Below the pieces are notes generated by a model, which had not been told where the DNA came from, searched no databases, and was given only the letters and a program-made list of their open reading frames with translations. 64,000 nucleotides of DNA from Pseudomonas frederiksbergensis. Its GTDB lineage: Bacteria > Pseudomonadota > Gammaproteobacteria > Pseudomonadales > Pseudomonadaceae. Each line of letters opens with the position of its first letter. Within the stretch, counting starts at the first letter, position 1. Made by a program: the position numbers and the translations under genes. The stretch lies in NCBI RefSeq assembly GCF_003732665.1, contig NZ_MOBP01000006.1:124001-188000 (forward strand), read 5' to 3'. This document shows positions 45,594 through 56,040 of this stretch, in pieces.

Positions 45594-45974
45594 TCACTCC
45601 GGCTTCTGATAACTGTCGATCACTTCCTGCGCCGCTCGAAACGCATCAATCGCCGCCGGCACGCCGGCATACACCGCGCAATGCAGCAGCGCCTCGCGAA
45701 TCTCTTCCACCGTGCAACCGTTGTTCAACGCACCACGCACGTGCCCCTTCAACTCCTGCGGACACTTCAACGCAGTCAGTGCGGCGAGGGTGATCAGGCT
45801 GCGGGTTTTCAGCGGCAGGCCTTCACGGTTCCAGACGCTGCCCCAGGCGTGTTCGTTGACGAAATCCTGCAACGGCTGACTGAACTCGGTGGCATTGCCC
45901 AGTGCGCGGTCGACGAACGCATCGCCCATCACTTGGCGGCGGACTTCAACGCCGGGTTTTTTGTTGTCGGTCAT
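45594..45974 (-). CDS. Carboxymuconolactone decarboxylase-family protein
   Basis: This 126-residue helical protein of the CMD/AhpD-like family has VRRQVMGDAFVDRA, HAWGSVWNREGLPLKTRSLITLA and GALNNGCTVEEIREALLHCAVYAGVPAA. It most resembles PcaC-type 4-carboxymuconolactone decarboxylases, but there are no protocatechuate-pathway genes around it, so its substrate is open. The ATG at 45974 follows agagggatgtgcc and overlaps the upstream antiporter stop by 4 bases, so the two are co-expressed. A longer frame to 46553 lies inside that gene and is rejected. Confidence 0.85.
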   Translation of the reverse strand: MTDNKKPGVEVRRQVMGDAFVDRALGNATEFSQPLQDFVNEHAWGSVWNREGLPLKTRSLITLAALTALKCPQELKGHVRGALNNGCTVEEIREALLHCAVYAGVPAAIDAFRAAQEVIDSYQKPE

Positions 45975-47032
45975 GGCACATCCCTCTTGTGGTGTTGGCG
46001 ACGCCAGGCGCGCAGCGACGTGAACAGCAAGAACGCCATCAGCGCCGGCAGGACGAAAATCAGCATCAGGTGTTCCAGCTTGCCGGCCAGGGGCATGCCG
46101 GTGGTGAACGACACCACGTGCAACCCGTACGCCAGGTATAAACCGAGGAACAGCAGCCCCTCGGCTCGGGTCACGCGGTAACCGGAATAGAACACCGGCA
46201 GGCACAGCGCGGCGACGCCGAGCATCACCGGCAAGTCGAAGTCCAGGGCGTTGGGCGACACCGACAGCGGCGACGGCGCCACCAGCGCGGTAAAACCGAG
46301 CACGCCCAGCAGGTTGAACAGGTTGCTGCCGATCACGTTGCCCACGGCGATCTCCCGTTGACCGCGCAGTGCGGCGATCAGCGAGGTGGCCAGTTCTGGC
46401 AGGGAAGTGCTGATGGCGACGATGGTCAGGCCGATGATCCGCTCCGACAGCCCCAGGTCGGTGGCGACTGACACGGCGGCGCCCAGCAGCAAGTGTCCGG
46501 CGTAAACGAGCATCGCCAGCCCGGCGACGATCATCAACAGGCTGCTGATCCACGGTGCTTGTGCTTTCGATTCTTGGCTCGATGGCGGCCGGGCCGAGTG
46601 CCGCGACTGACGCAGCAGCAAGCCCAGGTACACCGCCAGCGCGGCCAGCAGGATCACGCCGTCGGTGCGGGTCAGTTCTTCGTTCCAGGCCAGCACGCAG
46701 ACCAGCAGGCTGGCGCCGATCATCAGTGGGATATCCAGGCGCACCAGTTGCCGCGATACCCGCAACGGAATGATCAGCGCCGACAGGCCCAGGGTGACGA
46801 GGATGTTGAAGATACTGCTGCCGATCACGCTGCCCACGGCGATGTCGGCGTTTTGCGCGAGCATGGCTTGCAGGCTGACGGCCATTTGTGGGGCGCTGCT
46901 GCCGAGGGCGACGATGGTCAGGCCGATGATCAGCGGCCGCACATGCAGACGCGCGGCCAGGCGCACGGCGGCGCGCACCATCAGCTCGGCGCCGGCGATC
47001 AGCAACAATAGACCGCTGAGCAGTTCGATCAC
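45971..47032 (-). CDS. Calcium/sodium antiporter (YrbG-like)
   Basis: This protein of about 353 residues has ten or eleven helices and the two inverted alpha-repeats of the CaCA superfamily: GSSAPQMAVSLQA with GSVIGSSIFNILVTLG, and STSLPELATSLIAAL with GNVIGSNLFNLLGVLG. It exchanges Ca2+ for Na+ or H+ across the inner membrane. In repeat 1 the usual acidic residue (GSSxPE) is Q, so ion selectivity may differ. The start is uncertain: GTG at 47032 (VIELLSGLLLL) was chosen, while an in-frame start at 47119 would overlap the upstream gene by 41 bases. Confidence 0.82.
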   Translation of the reverse strand: MIELLSGLLLLIAGAELMVRAAVRLAARLHVRPLIIGLTIVALGSSAPQMAVSLQAMLAQNADIAVGSVIGSSIFNILVTLGLSALIIPLRVSRQLVRLDIPLMIGASLLVCVLAWNEELTRTDGVILLAALAVYLGLLLRQSRHSARPPSSQESKAQAPWISSLLMIVAGLAMLVYAGHLLLGAAVSVATDLGLSERIIGLTIVAISTSLPELATSLIAALRGQREIAVGNVIGSNLFNLLGVLGFTALVAPSPLSVSPNALDFDLPVMLGVAALCLPVFYSGYRVTRAEGLLFLGLYLAYGLHVVSFTTGMPLAGKLEHLMLIFVLPALMAFLLFTSLRAWRRQHHKRDVP

Positions 47033-47078
47033 GCTCAGCAGGGGGATGTCTTCTAAACCGTAAATGGTCGGGGCTCCA

Positions 47079-47453
47079 TCAATCGTCCAGGGCCTGCACG
47101 CGAACCTTTGCGGTGCCACTGCCGATCATGCCGAGCCGTACCGCAGCGGCATGGGACACGTCGATCAGGCGCCCACGGGTATGCGGCCCACGATCATTGA
47201 TACGGACCACGCAGGATTTGTCGTTATTCAGATTGGTGACCTTCACCCGTGTGCCGAAGGGTAGCTGGCGATGGGCAGCGGTCAGGGAATTCTTGTCGAA
47301 ACGCTCACCGCTGGCGGTGCGTTTACCTTGGTGTTTGGCGCCGTAATAGGAGGCGGTGCCGGTCTTGTCGTAGCCGTGTGGATCGATGATGTCGTTGCTG
47401 GCGCAACCGGCCAGCAGGGAGAGCAGGGCGCAGGCACTGAGCAGACGCTTCAT
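47079..47453 (-). CDS. Small RlpA-like double-psi beta-barrel lipoprotein
   Basis: This 124-residue lipoprotein has a lipobox LLAGC (Cys17) and a double-psi beta-barrel domain (GTASYYGAKHQGKRTASGERFD, LPFGTRVKVTNLNNDKSCVVRINDRGPHTRGRLIDVSHAAA). RlpA proteins are septal lytic transglycosylases that cut denuded glycan strands. This one lacks the C-terminal SPOR domain, so it may not localise to the septum. The catalytic D/H of the barrel are present (INDRGPH). The ATG follows tcgggaaacatctga. Confidence 0.88.
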   Translation of the reverse strand: MKRLLSACALLSLLAGCASNDIIDPHGYDKTGTASYYGAKHQGKRTASGERFDKNSLTAAHRQLPFGTRVKVTNLNNDKSCVVRINDRGPHTRGRLIDVSHAAAVRLGMIGSGTAKVRVQALDD

Positions 47454-47474
47454 TCAGATGTTTCCCGATACAAA

Positions 47475-47564
47475 TGTGGGAGCGGGCTTGCTCGCGAAGG
47501 CGTCGTGCCAGTCGACATTGATATCGACTGATACGGCGCCTTCGCGAGCAAGCCCGCTCCCACA
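47475..47564. repeat. REP pair (REPIN)
   Basis: Inverted copies of tgtgggagcgggcttgctcg lie at 47475-47499 and 47539-47564, in the gap between gatB and the RlpA-like gene. Confidence 0.8.
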
Positions 47565-47602
47565 GGGGTTAGAGCCAGGCTTTAGATCTGGCTCCATTCG
47601 CA

Positions 47603-49048
47603 TCAGCCTTCGAGCTTGCTTTTCAGCAGCTCGTTGACCTGTTGCGGGTTGGCCTTGCCCTTGGAGGCTTTCATGGCCTGGCCGACGAAGAAGCCGAACA
47701 TCTTGCCGCGTTTGGCTTCGTCTGCCGCACGGTATTGTTCGACCTGTTCGGCGTTGGCCGCGAGCATCTCGTCGAGCACCGCAGAAATCGCGCCGCTGTC
47801 GGTGACTTGCTTGAGGCCACGTTTTTCGATGATCTCGTCCGCGCTGCCTTCGCCGTTGGCCATCGCTTCGAACACTACCTTGGCGATTTTGCCGGAGATG
47901 GTGTTGTCGGTGATGCGCAGCAGCATGCCGCCCAGTTGCTCGGCCGAAACCGGCGACTGATCGATGTCCAGGCCCTGTTTGTTCAACAGGCTGCCCAGCT
48001 CAACCATCACCCAGTTGGCCGCCAGTTTGGCGTCGCCGCCGATGCTTGCGACTTTCTCGAAGTAATCGGCTTGCTCGCGGCTGGTGGCCAGGACGCTGGC
48101 GTCATACACCGACAGGCCGAACTGCGCCTGGAAACGCTCGCGTTTCTGCGGTGGCAATTCTGGCAGGGTGGCGCGCACGTCATTGAGGAACGAGTCCTCG
48201 ATGATGACCGGCAACAGGTCCGGATCGGGGAAGTAACGGTAGTCGTTGGCTTCCTCCTTGCTGCGCATCGGACGGGTTTCGTCCTTGTTCGGATCGTACA
48301 GGCGCGTCTGCTGGATCACCTTGCCGCCGTCTTCGATCAGCTCGATCTGACGCTGTACTTCGCTGTTGATCGCCTTCTCGATGAAACGGAACGAGTTGAC
48401 GTTCTTGATCTCGCAGCGGGTGCCGAACTCAACCTGGCCCTTCGGACGGATCGACACGTTGCAGTCGCAACGCAGCGAACCTTCGGCCATGTTGCCGTCG
48501 CAGATGCCCAGGTAACGCACCAGCGCGTGGACGGTCTTGACGTAGGCCACGGCTTCCTTGGCGCTGCGCATGTCCGGCTCGGAGACGATTTCCAGCAGCG
48601 GTGTGCCAGCACGGTTCAGGTCGATGCCGGTGGCGCCGTTGAACTCTTCGTGCAGGCTTTTACCGGCGTCCTCTTCCAGGTGCGCACGGGTCACGCCGAC
48701 ACGTTTGATCGTGCCGTCTTCCATGGCGATGTCCAGGTGGCCCTTGCCGACGATCGGCAATTCCATCTGGCTGATCTGGTAGCCCTTGGGCAGGTCCGGG
48801 TAGAAGTAGTTTTTACGGGCGAACACGTTGTGCTGACCGATTTCGGCATCGATAGCCAGGCCGAACATCACCGCCATGCGCACCGCTTCCTGGTTCAGCA
48901 CCGGCAGTACGCCGGGCATGCCCAGGTCTACCAGGCTGGCCTGGGTGTTCGGCTCGGAACCGAAGGTGGTGGAACTACCGGAAAAGATTTTCGACCGGGT
49001 GGTGAGCTGGGTATGAATCTCCAGCCCGATCACGACTTCCCATTGCAT
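47603..49048 (-). CDS. gatB: Aspartyl/glutamyl-tRNA amidotransferase subunit B
   Basis: This 481-residue subunit of GatCAB has the GatB start [15 protein letters not shown], the cradle-domain motifs [29 protein letters not shown] and [15 protein letters not shown], and a C-terminal YqeY-like helical tail. It binds misacylated Glu-tRNA(Gln) or Asp-tRNA(Asn). GatA supplies ammonia for amidation. The ATG at 49048 gives the canonical N-terminus; in-frame starts up to 49117 overlap gatA. It is third in the gatC-gatA-gatB operon, 10 bases after gatA. Confidence 0.97.
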   Translation of the reverse strand: MQWEVVIGLEIHTQLTTRSKIFSGSSTTFGSEPNTQASLVDLGMPGVLPVLNQEAVRMAVMFGLAIDAEIGQHNVFARKNYFYPDLPKGYQISQMELPIVGKGHLDIAMEDGTIKRVGVTRAHLEEDAGKSLHEEFNGATGIDLNRAGTPLLEIVSEPDMRSAKEAVAYVKTVHALVRYLGICDGNMAEGSLRCDCNVSIRPKGQVEFGTRCEIKNVNSFRFIEKAINSEVQRQIELIEDGGKVIQQTRLYDPNKDETRPMRSKEEANDYRYFPDPDLLPVIIEDSFLNDVRATLPELPPQKRERFQAQFGLSVYDASVLATSREQADYFEKVASIGGDAKLAANWVMVELGSLLNKQGLDIDQSPVSAEQLGGMLLRITDNTISGKIAKVVFEAMANGEGSADEIIEKRGLKQVTDSGAISAVLDEMLAANAEQVEQYRAADEAKRGKMFGFFVGQAMKASKGKANPQQVNELLKSKLEG

Positions 49049-49058
49049 GTGTTTCTCC

Positions 49059-50510
49059 TCAGAAGCCGGTTGGGGTGCGGGTGTGCCAGTCAGTGTTGAG
49101 CTGATACTGGTGGGCAACGTTCAACAGGCGACCTTCCTGGAAATACGGGGCGAGCAATTGCACGCCGACCGGCAGACCGTCGACAAAACCGGCCGGCATG
49201 GACAAGCCCGGCAGACCCGCGAGGTTGGCGGTGATGGTGTAGACGTCTTCCAGATAAGCAGCGACCGGGTCACTGTTCTTGGCGCCGAGCTTCCAGGCCG
49301 GGTTCGGCGTGGTTGGACCGAGGATGATGTCGACCTCGGTGAAGGCAGCCATGAAGTCGTTCTTCACCAGACGGCGAATCTTCTGCGCCTTCAGGTAGTA
49401 GGCGTCGTAGTAACCGGCGGACAGCGCGTAGGCACCGACCATGATCCGGCGCTGCACTTCCGCGCCGAAGCCTTCGCCACGGGAGCGCTTGTACAGGTCT
49501 TCCAGGTTTTTCGGGTCTTCGCAGCGATAGCCGAAACGCACGCCGTCGAACCGCGACAGGTTGGAAGAGGCTTCTGCCGGGGCGATCACGTAGTACGCAG
49601 GAATCGCGTGCTGCATGTTCGGCAGGCTGATTTCCTTGACCACGGCGCCGAGCTTTTCCAGCTCCTTGACGCTGTTGTGGATCAGCTCGGCGATGCGCGG
49701 GTCGAGACCGGCGCTGAAGTATTCCTTCGGCACGCCGATGCGCAGGCCTTGCAAGGAGGTGTTGAGGCTGGCGCTGTAATCCGGCACGGGCTCGTCGATG
49801 CTGGTGGAGTCATTGGCATCGAAACCGGCCATGCCTTGCAACAAAATCGCGCAGTCTTCAGCAGTGCGCGCCAACGGGCCGCCCTGATCGAGGCTGGAGG
49901 CGTAGGCGATCATGCCCCAGCGTGAAACGCGACCGTAGGTCGGTTTCAGGCCGGTGAGGTTGGTGAACGCCGCAGGCTGGCGGATCGAGCCGCCGGTGTC
50001 GGTGGCGGTCGCGGCGGGCAACAGGCGAGCGGCAACGGCCGCCGCCGAACCACCGGACGAACCACCCGGCACGTGTTCCAGGTTCCACGGGTTTTTCACC
50101 GCGCCGTAGTAGCTCGACTCGTTGGCCGAACCCATGGCGAATTCGTCCATGTTGGTCTTGCCCAGGGTCACGGCACCGGCAGCGGCCAGTTTGGCGACCA
50201 CGGTGGCGTCATACGGTGCTTTAAAGTTGTCGAGCATCTTCGAGCCGCAGCTGGTGCGAATGCCCTGGGTGCAGAACAAATCCTTGTGGGCGATCGGCGC
50301 GCCGAGCAGGGCGCCGCTCTCACCATTGGCGCGGCGTGCGTCAGCGGCTTTCGCCTGCTGGAGCGCCAGGTCTTCGGTGAGGCTGATGAAACTGTTGAGC
50401 TGTGGATCGAGCTGGGCGATGCGCGCCAGCAGGACTTTGGTCAGCTCTTCGGAGGAAAACTTTTTATCGGCGAGTCCGCGGGCGATCTCGGCCAGAGTCA
50501 TTTGATGCAT
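49059..50510 (-). CDS. gatA: Aspartyl/glutamyl-tRNA amidotransferase subunit A
   Basis: This 483-residue amidase-signature enzyme has its catalytic triad visible as K in PIAHKDLF, cis-Ser in [11 protein letters not shown] and Ser in [10 protein letters not shown]. It hydrolyses glutamine and channels ammonia to Gat[19 protein letters not shown] is the usual N-terminus. It lies 16 bases downstream of gatC. Confidence 0.97.
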   Translation of the reverse strand: MHQMTLAEIARGLADKKFSSEELTKVLLARIAQLDPQLNSFISLTEDLALQQAKAADARRANGESGALLGAPIAHKDLFCTQGIRTSCGSKMLDNFKAPYDATVVAKLAAAGAVTLGKTNMDEFAMGSANESSYYGAVKNPWNLEHVPGGSSGGSAAAVAARLLPAATATDTGGSIRQPAAFTNLTGLKPTYGRVSRWGMIAYASSLDQGGPLARTAEDCAILLQGMAGFDANDSTSIDEPVPDYSASLNTSLQGLRIGVPKEYFSAGLDPRIAELIHNSVKELEKLGAVVKEISLPNMQHAIPAYYVIAPAEASSNLSRFDGVRFGYRCEDPKNLEDLYKRSRGEGFGAEVQRRIMVGAYALSAGYYDAYYLKAQKIRRLVKNDFMAAFTEVDIILGPTTPNPAWKLGAKNSDPVAAYLEDVYTITANLAGLPGLSMPAGFVDGLPVGVQLLAPYFQEGRLLNVAHQYQLNTDWHTRTPTGF

Positions 50511-50526
50511 TGCAGGCTCTTTCCCT

Positions 50527-50814
50527 TTAGTCGATGACTTTCGGAACCAGGTACAGGCCGTTTTCGACCGCTGGTGCGATGGACTGATAGGCCTCGCGAT
50601 GATTGGTCTCGGTCACCACGTCCGCACGCAGGCGCTGGCTGGCTTCCAGCGGGTGGGCCAGCGGCTCGATACCATCGGTATTGACCGCCTGCATTTCGTC
50701 GACCAGGCCGAGAATGCTGTTCAGGGCCGATGTGATGTGTGGAAGATCGGCATCATTCAGGCCCAGACAGGCCAGATGTGCGATTTTTTCCACGTCGGAG
50801 CGTTCAAGCGCCAT
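50527..50814 (-). CDS. gatC: Aspartyl/glutamyl-tRNA amidotransferase subunit C
   Basis: This 95-residue helical subunit wraps GatA and GatB together. It shows the family pattern [14 protein letters not shown], then [22 protein letters not shown] and the conserved [15 protein letters not shown] tail. It is first in the operon and divergent from mreB; the 211-base gap between them must carry both promoters. Confidence 0.96.
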   Translation of the reverse strand: MALERSDVEKIAHLACLGLNDADLPHITSALNSILGLVDEMQAVNTDGIEPLAHPLEASQRLRADVVTETNHREAYQSIAPAVENGLYLVPKVID

Positions 50815-52063
<1,249 letters not shown>

Positions 52064-52204
52064 TATCGCCCGACGCATCTATGCTGTGAGCGCGCAGGCA
52101 GCACTTTGCAGTGCTGCCTGTTGCGTTTATCTTCTGTCAGTCTGCATCCAGGCCGGTTTGATGGCGTATGAATAAAGAGAACATTTGCCTGGGAGGAGCG
52201 GCTT

Positions 52205-53317
52205 ATTAAACCGCTTTTCGCCAAAGGCCCCTCACTGGGCGTGCGCTTATTGGTGCTGGTCGTGCTTTCGGTCGCGCTGATGGTGGTCGATGCCCGCTTC
52301 ACACTGCTCAAGCCAGTGCGTAGCCAGATGTCGCTGGTGCTGATGCAGTCCTACTGGATCACCGACCTGCCGCAGCGGTTATGGCAAGGTGTGGCCAGCC
52401 AATTCGGCAGCCGGACCGAGCTCGTCGCCGAAAACGAAAAACTCAAGACCGAAAACCTGCTGTTGCAGGGCCGCATGCAAAAGCTTGCAGCCCTCACCGA
52501 GCAGAACGTTCGGCTGCGCGAATTGCTAAATTCCTCCGCGCTGGTCAACGAAAAGGTCGAAGTGGCCGAGTTGATCGGCATGGACCCCAACCCCTTCACC
52601 CACCGCATCATCATCAATAAAGGTGAGCGCGACGGTGTGGTCCTCGGTCAGCCGGTGCTCGATGCCCGTGGCCTGATGGGCCAGGTGGTGGAGTTGATGC
52701 CGTACACCTCCCGCGTCTTGTTGCTGACGGACACGACCCACAGCATTCCCGTGCAAGTGAACCGCAACGGCCTGCGGGCGATTGCCAGCGGCACCGGCAA
52801 CCCGGAACGCCTGGAATTGCGTCATGTGGCCGACACTGCCGACATTAAAGAAGGCGACCTGCTGGTCAGCTCCGGCCTTGGCCAGCGCTTCCCGGCGGGC
52901 TACCCGGTGGCGACGGTCAAGGAAGTGATCCACGATTCCGGCCAGCCGTTTGCCATCGTCCGCGCCGTGCCAACCGCCGCTCTTAACCGCAGCCGTTACC
53001 TGCTGCTGGTGTTCAGCGATGGGCGCACCGCCGAAGAACGCGCCAATGAAGCCGCCCAGGCCCAGGAAGCGCTGGACCAGCACGGCGGCGGCCCGATCAT
53101 TCCGGCCACCGTGCCCAAACCGATTCCGGCGGTCGTGCCGACGCCAGCCGTTGCCGCGCCAGCCACTGCACCTGCGGCCACCACGCCGGCGGCAACGACA
53201 CCGGCCAAGCCTGCGGCAACGACCCATCCGGCCAAGCCTGTGACCAAGCCGACTGCCGCGAAACCCGCTGCCAAACCGCCAGTCTCTGCACCGGCCACTA
53301 CTGGGGGACGAGAATAA
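52205..53317 (+). CDS. mreC: Rod-shape-determining protein MreC
   Basis: This bitopic inner-membrane protein has one helix (LGVRLLVLVVLSVALMVVDARF), a coiled coil (about residues 75-110, ELVAENEKLKTENLLLQGRMQ) and two beta domains. A long Ala/Pro/Thr-rich tail covers about the last 75 residues. The start is unusual: the conserved Pseudomonas N-terminus IKPLFAKGPSLGVRLL is in frame, and a strong gggaggag site lies 6 bases before an ATT codon at 52205, with no ATG, GTG or TTG between. The fallback is GTG at 52241, which would drop 12 residues and has a poor site. The stop overlaps mreD (TAATG). Confidence 0.9.
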   Translation: MKPLFAKGPSLGVRLLVLVVLSVALMVVDARFTLLKPVRSQMSLVLMQSYWITDLPQRLWQGVASQFGSRTELVAENEKLKTENLLLQGRMQKLAALTEQNVRLRELLNSSALVNEKVEVAELIGMDPNPFTHRIIINKGERDGVVLGQPVLDARGLMGQVVELMPYTSRVLLLTDTTHSIPVQVNRNGLRAIASGTGNPERLELRHVADTADIKEGDLLVSSGLGQRFPAGYPVATVKEVIHDSGQPFAIVRAVPTAALNRSRYLLLVFSDGRTAEERANEAAQAQEALDQHGGGPIIPATVPKPIPAVVPTPAVAAPATAPAATTPAATTPAKPAATTHPAKPVTKPTAAKPAAKPPVSAPATTGGRE

Positions 53318-53808
53318 TGGCGGGCGCTACTTCATCGCGAAACGGCTGGATCGTCTGGCTGACCTTCGCCATCGGCCTGCTGCTGAGCGTTTCACCGCTG
53401 CCGCAGTTCATGGAAATCCTGCGTCCCTTGTGGCTGGCCTTGCTGCTGGCGTTCTGGGCGCTGGCCCTGCCGCAGACAGTCGGCATGGTCACCGCGTTTT
53501 GCCTGGGGTTGGCCGAAGACGTGCTCTATGGCACGTTATTGGGCCAGAACGCCTTGATCCTGACGCTCATCACCTACCTGGTGCTGGCGTTGCAGCAGCG
53601 TCTGCGGATGTTCCCGATGTGGCAGCAGTGCCTGGTGATCCTGGTGATCTTCGGCCTCGCCCAACTTGTCCAGTTGTGGCTCAGCGCACTGACCGGCAAC
53701 CGTCAGCCGACCCTGGCGCTGGTGCTGCCGGCCCTGGTCAGCGCGTTGCTCTGGCCGTGGATCAGCTTCGGTTTGCGTGGGCTGCGTCGACGTTACAAGA
53801 TCAATTGA
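53317..53808 (+). CDS. mreD: Rod-shape-determining protein MreD
   Basis: This 163-residue inner-membrane protein has about five or six helices (WIVWLTFAIGLLLSVSPLPQFM, LRPLWLALLLAFWALALPQTVGM, then GLAEDVLYGTLLGQNALILTLITYLVLAL). It is a partner of MreC in the elongasome, recruiting the PBP2-RodA complex. It is translationally coupled to mreC by TAATG. Confidence 0.95.
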   Translation: MAGATSSRNGWIVWLTFAIGLLLSVSPLPQFMEILRPLWLALLLAFWALALPQTVGMVTAFCLGLAEDVLYGTLLGQNALILTLITYLVLALQQRLRMFPMWQQCLVILVIFGLAQLVQLWLSALTGNRQPTLALVLPALVSALLWPWISFGLRGLRRRYKIN

Positions 53809-53853
53809 ATTCGGTCAGGCATTAGCCCGCACCTCGACAAGGGAGATGTCTGG

Positions 53854-54450
53854 ATGAAATCGCTTTACCTCGCTTCAGGCTCGCCCCGTCGGCGTGAACT
53901 GCTCACGCAGATCGGCGTGCCGTTTTCCGCCATCAGCGCGGACATCGATGAAACCCCTTTGCCCAACGAAACCCCATCGGTCTATGTCGAGCGCCTGGCG
54001 CGCGGCAAGGCCGAGGCCGGGCGGCGCACGGTTGTGTCCGACGCGGCATTTTGCGTATTGGGCGCCGATACCGCCGTGGTACTGGACGGGAAAATTCTCG
54101 GCAAACCGGTGGACGAAGCCGATGCTTGCGCCATGCTTATGCTGTTGTCGGGGCAGGAACACGAAGTCCTGACGGCGATTGCCGTGCTCGATGGCGAGCG
54201 TTGCGAATCCCGGGTTGTGCGCAGCCGGGTGCGTTTTCGCGACATCAGCCGCGAAGAAGCGGCGGCCTACTGGGCCAGCGGCGAACCCCGGGACAAGGCC
54301 GGCGGCTATGGCATTCAAGGACTGGGTGCGGTGTTTGTCGCCGGCCTCAATGGCAGCTATTCGGCGGTGGTCGGACTGCCGCTGTGCGAAACCTTCGAGG
54401 TGCTGGGCCATTTCGGCATACCCTGTTGGCAAACCTTAAACGCGCGCTAA
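53854..54450 (+). CDS. Maf-family nucleoside triphosphate pyrophosphatase (YhdE-like)
   Basis: This 198-residue Maf protein has [32 protein letters not shown] and [13 protein letters not shown], the substrate-binding and catalytic segments of the Maf fold. YhdE-type members hydrolyse dTTP, UTP and modified bases to monophosphates, sanitising the nucleotide pool. It lies 45 bases downstream of mreD and upstream of rng, a gene order shared with P. aeruginosa and E. coli. Confidence 0.94.
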   Translation: MKSLYLASGSPRRRELLTQIGVPFSAISADIDETPLPNETPSVYVERLARGKAEAGRRTVVSDAAFCVLGADTAVVLDGKILGKPVDEADACAMLMLLSGQEHEVLTAIAVLDGERCESRVVRSRVRFRDISREEAAAYWASGEPRDKAGGYGIQGLGAVFVAGLNGSYSAVVGLPLCETFEVLGHFGIPCWQTLNAR

Positions 54451-54507
54451 GCGTCGTACTGACTAGATGCGGCCATTTTCGTGAACATGCCTGAACGAGA
54501 CCCTGCC

Positions 54508-55965
54508 ATGAGTGAAGAGATTCTGATCAACATCACGCCGATGGAATCGCGCGTGGCGGTGGTCGAAAACGGTGTTCTGCAAGAGGTTCATGTCGAACGC
54601 ACGCAAAAACGCGGAATCGTCGGCAACATCTATAAAGGCAAGGTCGTTCGGGTATTGCCCGGCATGCAGGCAGCGTTCGTCGACATCGGCCTGGACCGTG
54701 CCGCATTCATCCACGCTTCGGAAATTTCCCTGCGTGAAGGCCCTGCGGTTGAGAGCATCAGCACCCTGGTGCACGAAGGCCAGAGCCTGGTGGTGCAAGT
54801 CACCAAGGACCCGATCGGCTCCAAAGGCGCACGCCTGACCACGCAATTGTCGATTCCGTCGCGCTACCTGGTGTACATGCCGCGCACGGCTCACGTCGGC
54901 ATTTCCCTGAAGATCGAAGACGAAGCCGAGCGCGAACGCCTCAAGCAAGTGGTCACCGATTGCGTGGCGAAAGAAGGCATCAAGGAGGCCGGTGGTTTCA
55001 TTCTGCGCACCGCCGCCGAAGGGGCCGGGGCCGATGAAATCCTCATGGACATCCGCTACCTGCGCCGTCTGTGGGACCAGATCAACGCCCAGATCAAAAC
55101 AATCGGCGCGCCGAGCGTGATCTACGAAGACCTCGGCCTGGCCCTGCGCACCTTGCGTGATCTGGTGAGTCCGAAGATCGAGAAGATCCGCATCGACTCC
55201 CGGGAAACCTTTCAGAAAACTACGCAATTCGTCGCCGAACTGATGCCGGAAATCGCCGATCGCCTTGAGCACTATCCGGGTGAGCGGCCGATTTTCGACC
55301 TGTACGGCGTCGAAGACGAAATCCAGAAAGCCCTGGAACGCAAGGTGCCGCTCAAGTCCGGCGGTTATCTGGTAGTGGACCCGGCGGAGGCCATGAGCAC
55401 CATCGACGTCAACACCGGGGCGTTCGTCGGCCATCGCAATCTCGAAGAAACCATCTTCAAGACCAACCTCGAAGCCGCTACTGCCATCGCCCGCCAACTG
55501 CGCCTGCGCAACCTCGGCGGGATCATCATCATCGACTTCATCGACATGGAAGACGAAGAGCACCAGCGCCAAGTGTTGCGCACCCTTGAGAAACAACTGG
55601 AACGCGATCACGCCAAGACCAACATCATCGGCATCACCGAGTTGGGCCTGGTGCAGATGACCCGCAAGCGCACCCGGGAAAGTCTCGAACAGGTGTTGTG
55701 CGAACCGTGCAGCAGTTGCCAGGGCCGCGGCAAATTGAAGACGCCGGAAACGGTGTGCTACGAAATTTTCCGCGAAATCCTGCGCGAAGCCCGCGCCTAT
55801 CAGGCCGAAGGCTATCGTGTATTGGCGAATCAGAAAGTGGTGGATCGCTTGCTCGATGAAGAGTCGGGCAACGTCGCCGAGCTGGAAGGGTTTATCGGTC
55901 GCACCATTCGCTTCCAGGTCGAAACCATGTATTCCCAGGAACAATACGACGTGGTGCTGCTCTGA
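54508..55965 (+). CDS. rng: Ribonuclease G
   Basis: This 485-residue endoribonuclease has an S1 domain (GNIYKGKVVRVLPGMQAAFVDIG), catalytic DNase I-like domain with metal-binding Asp in IDVNTGAFVG and IIIIDFIDM, and the zinc-link cysteines CEPCSSC. It processes the 5' end of 16S rRNA and degrades mRNAs. The ATG at 54508 (MSEEILINITPMESRVAVVE) gives the usual length; a GTG at 54481 in frame is less likely. Follows maf by 57 bases. Confidence 0.97.
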   Translation: MSEEILINITPMESRVAVVENGVLQEVHVERTQKRGIVGNIYKGKVVRVLPGMQAAFVDIGLDRAAFIHASEISLREGPAVESISTLVHEGQSLVVQVTKDPIGSKGARLTTQLSIPSRYLVYMPRTAHVGISLKIEDEAERERLKQVVTDCVAKEGIKEAGGFILRTAAEGAGADEILMDIRYLRRLWDQINAQIKTIGAPSVIYEDLGLALRTLRDLVSPKIEKIRIDSRETFQKTTQFVAELMPEIADRLEHYPGERPIFDLYGVEDEIQKALERKVPLKSGGYLVVDPAEAMSTIDVNTGAFVGHRNLEETIFKTNLEAATAIARQLRLRNLGGIIIIDFIDMEDEEHQRQVLRTLEKQLERDHAKTNIIGITELGLVQMTRKRTRESLEQVLCEPCSSCQGRGKLKTPETVCYEIFREILREARAYQAEGYRVLANQKVVDRLLDEESGNVAELEGFIGRTIRFQVETMYSQEQYDVVLL

Positions 55966-56040
55966 ATCTCCAGGTTTCACCGCGACTAGAACGGCTGGCC
56001 TCAGCTTTTTGCAGTATTTTTGCCATGGGAGCCAACTGAC

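Noticed and set aside
45594..46553. 319-residue minus-strand frame around the carboxymuconolactone decarboxylase-like gene
   Set aside because: Only the last 126 residues match a family; the rest is arginine-rich antiporter sequence in the wrong frame. The ATG at 45974 with agaggg is the true start.
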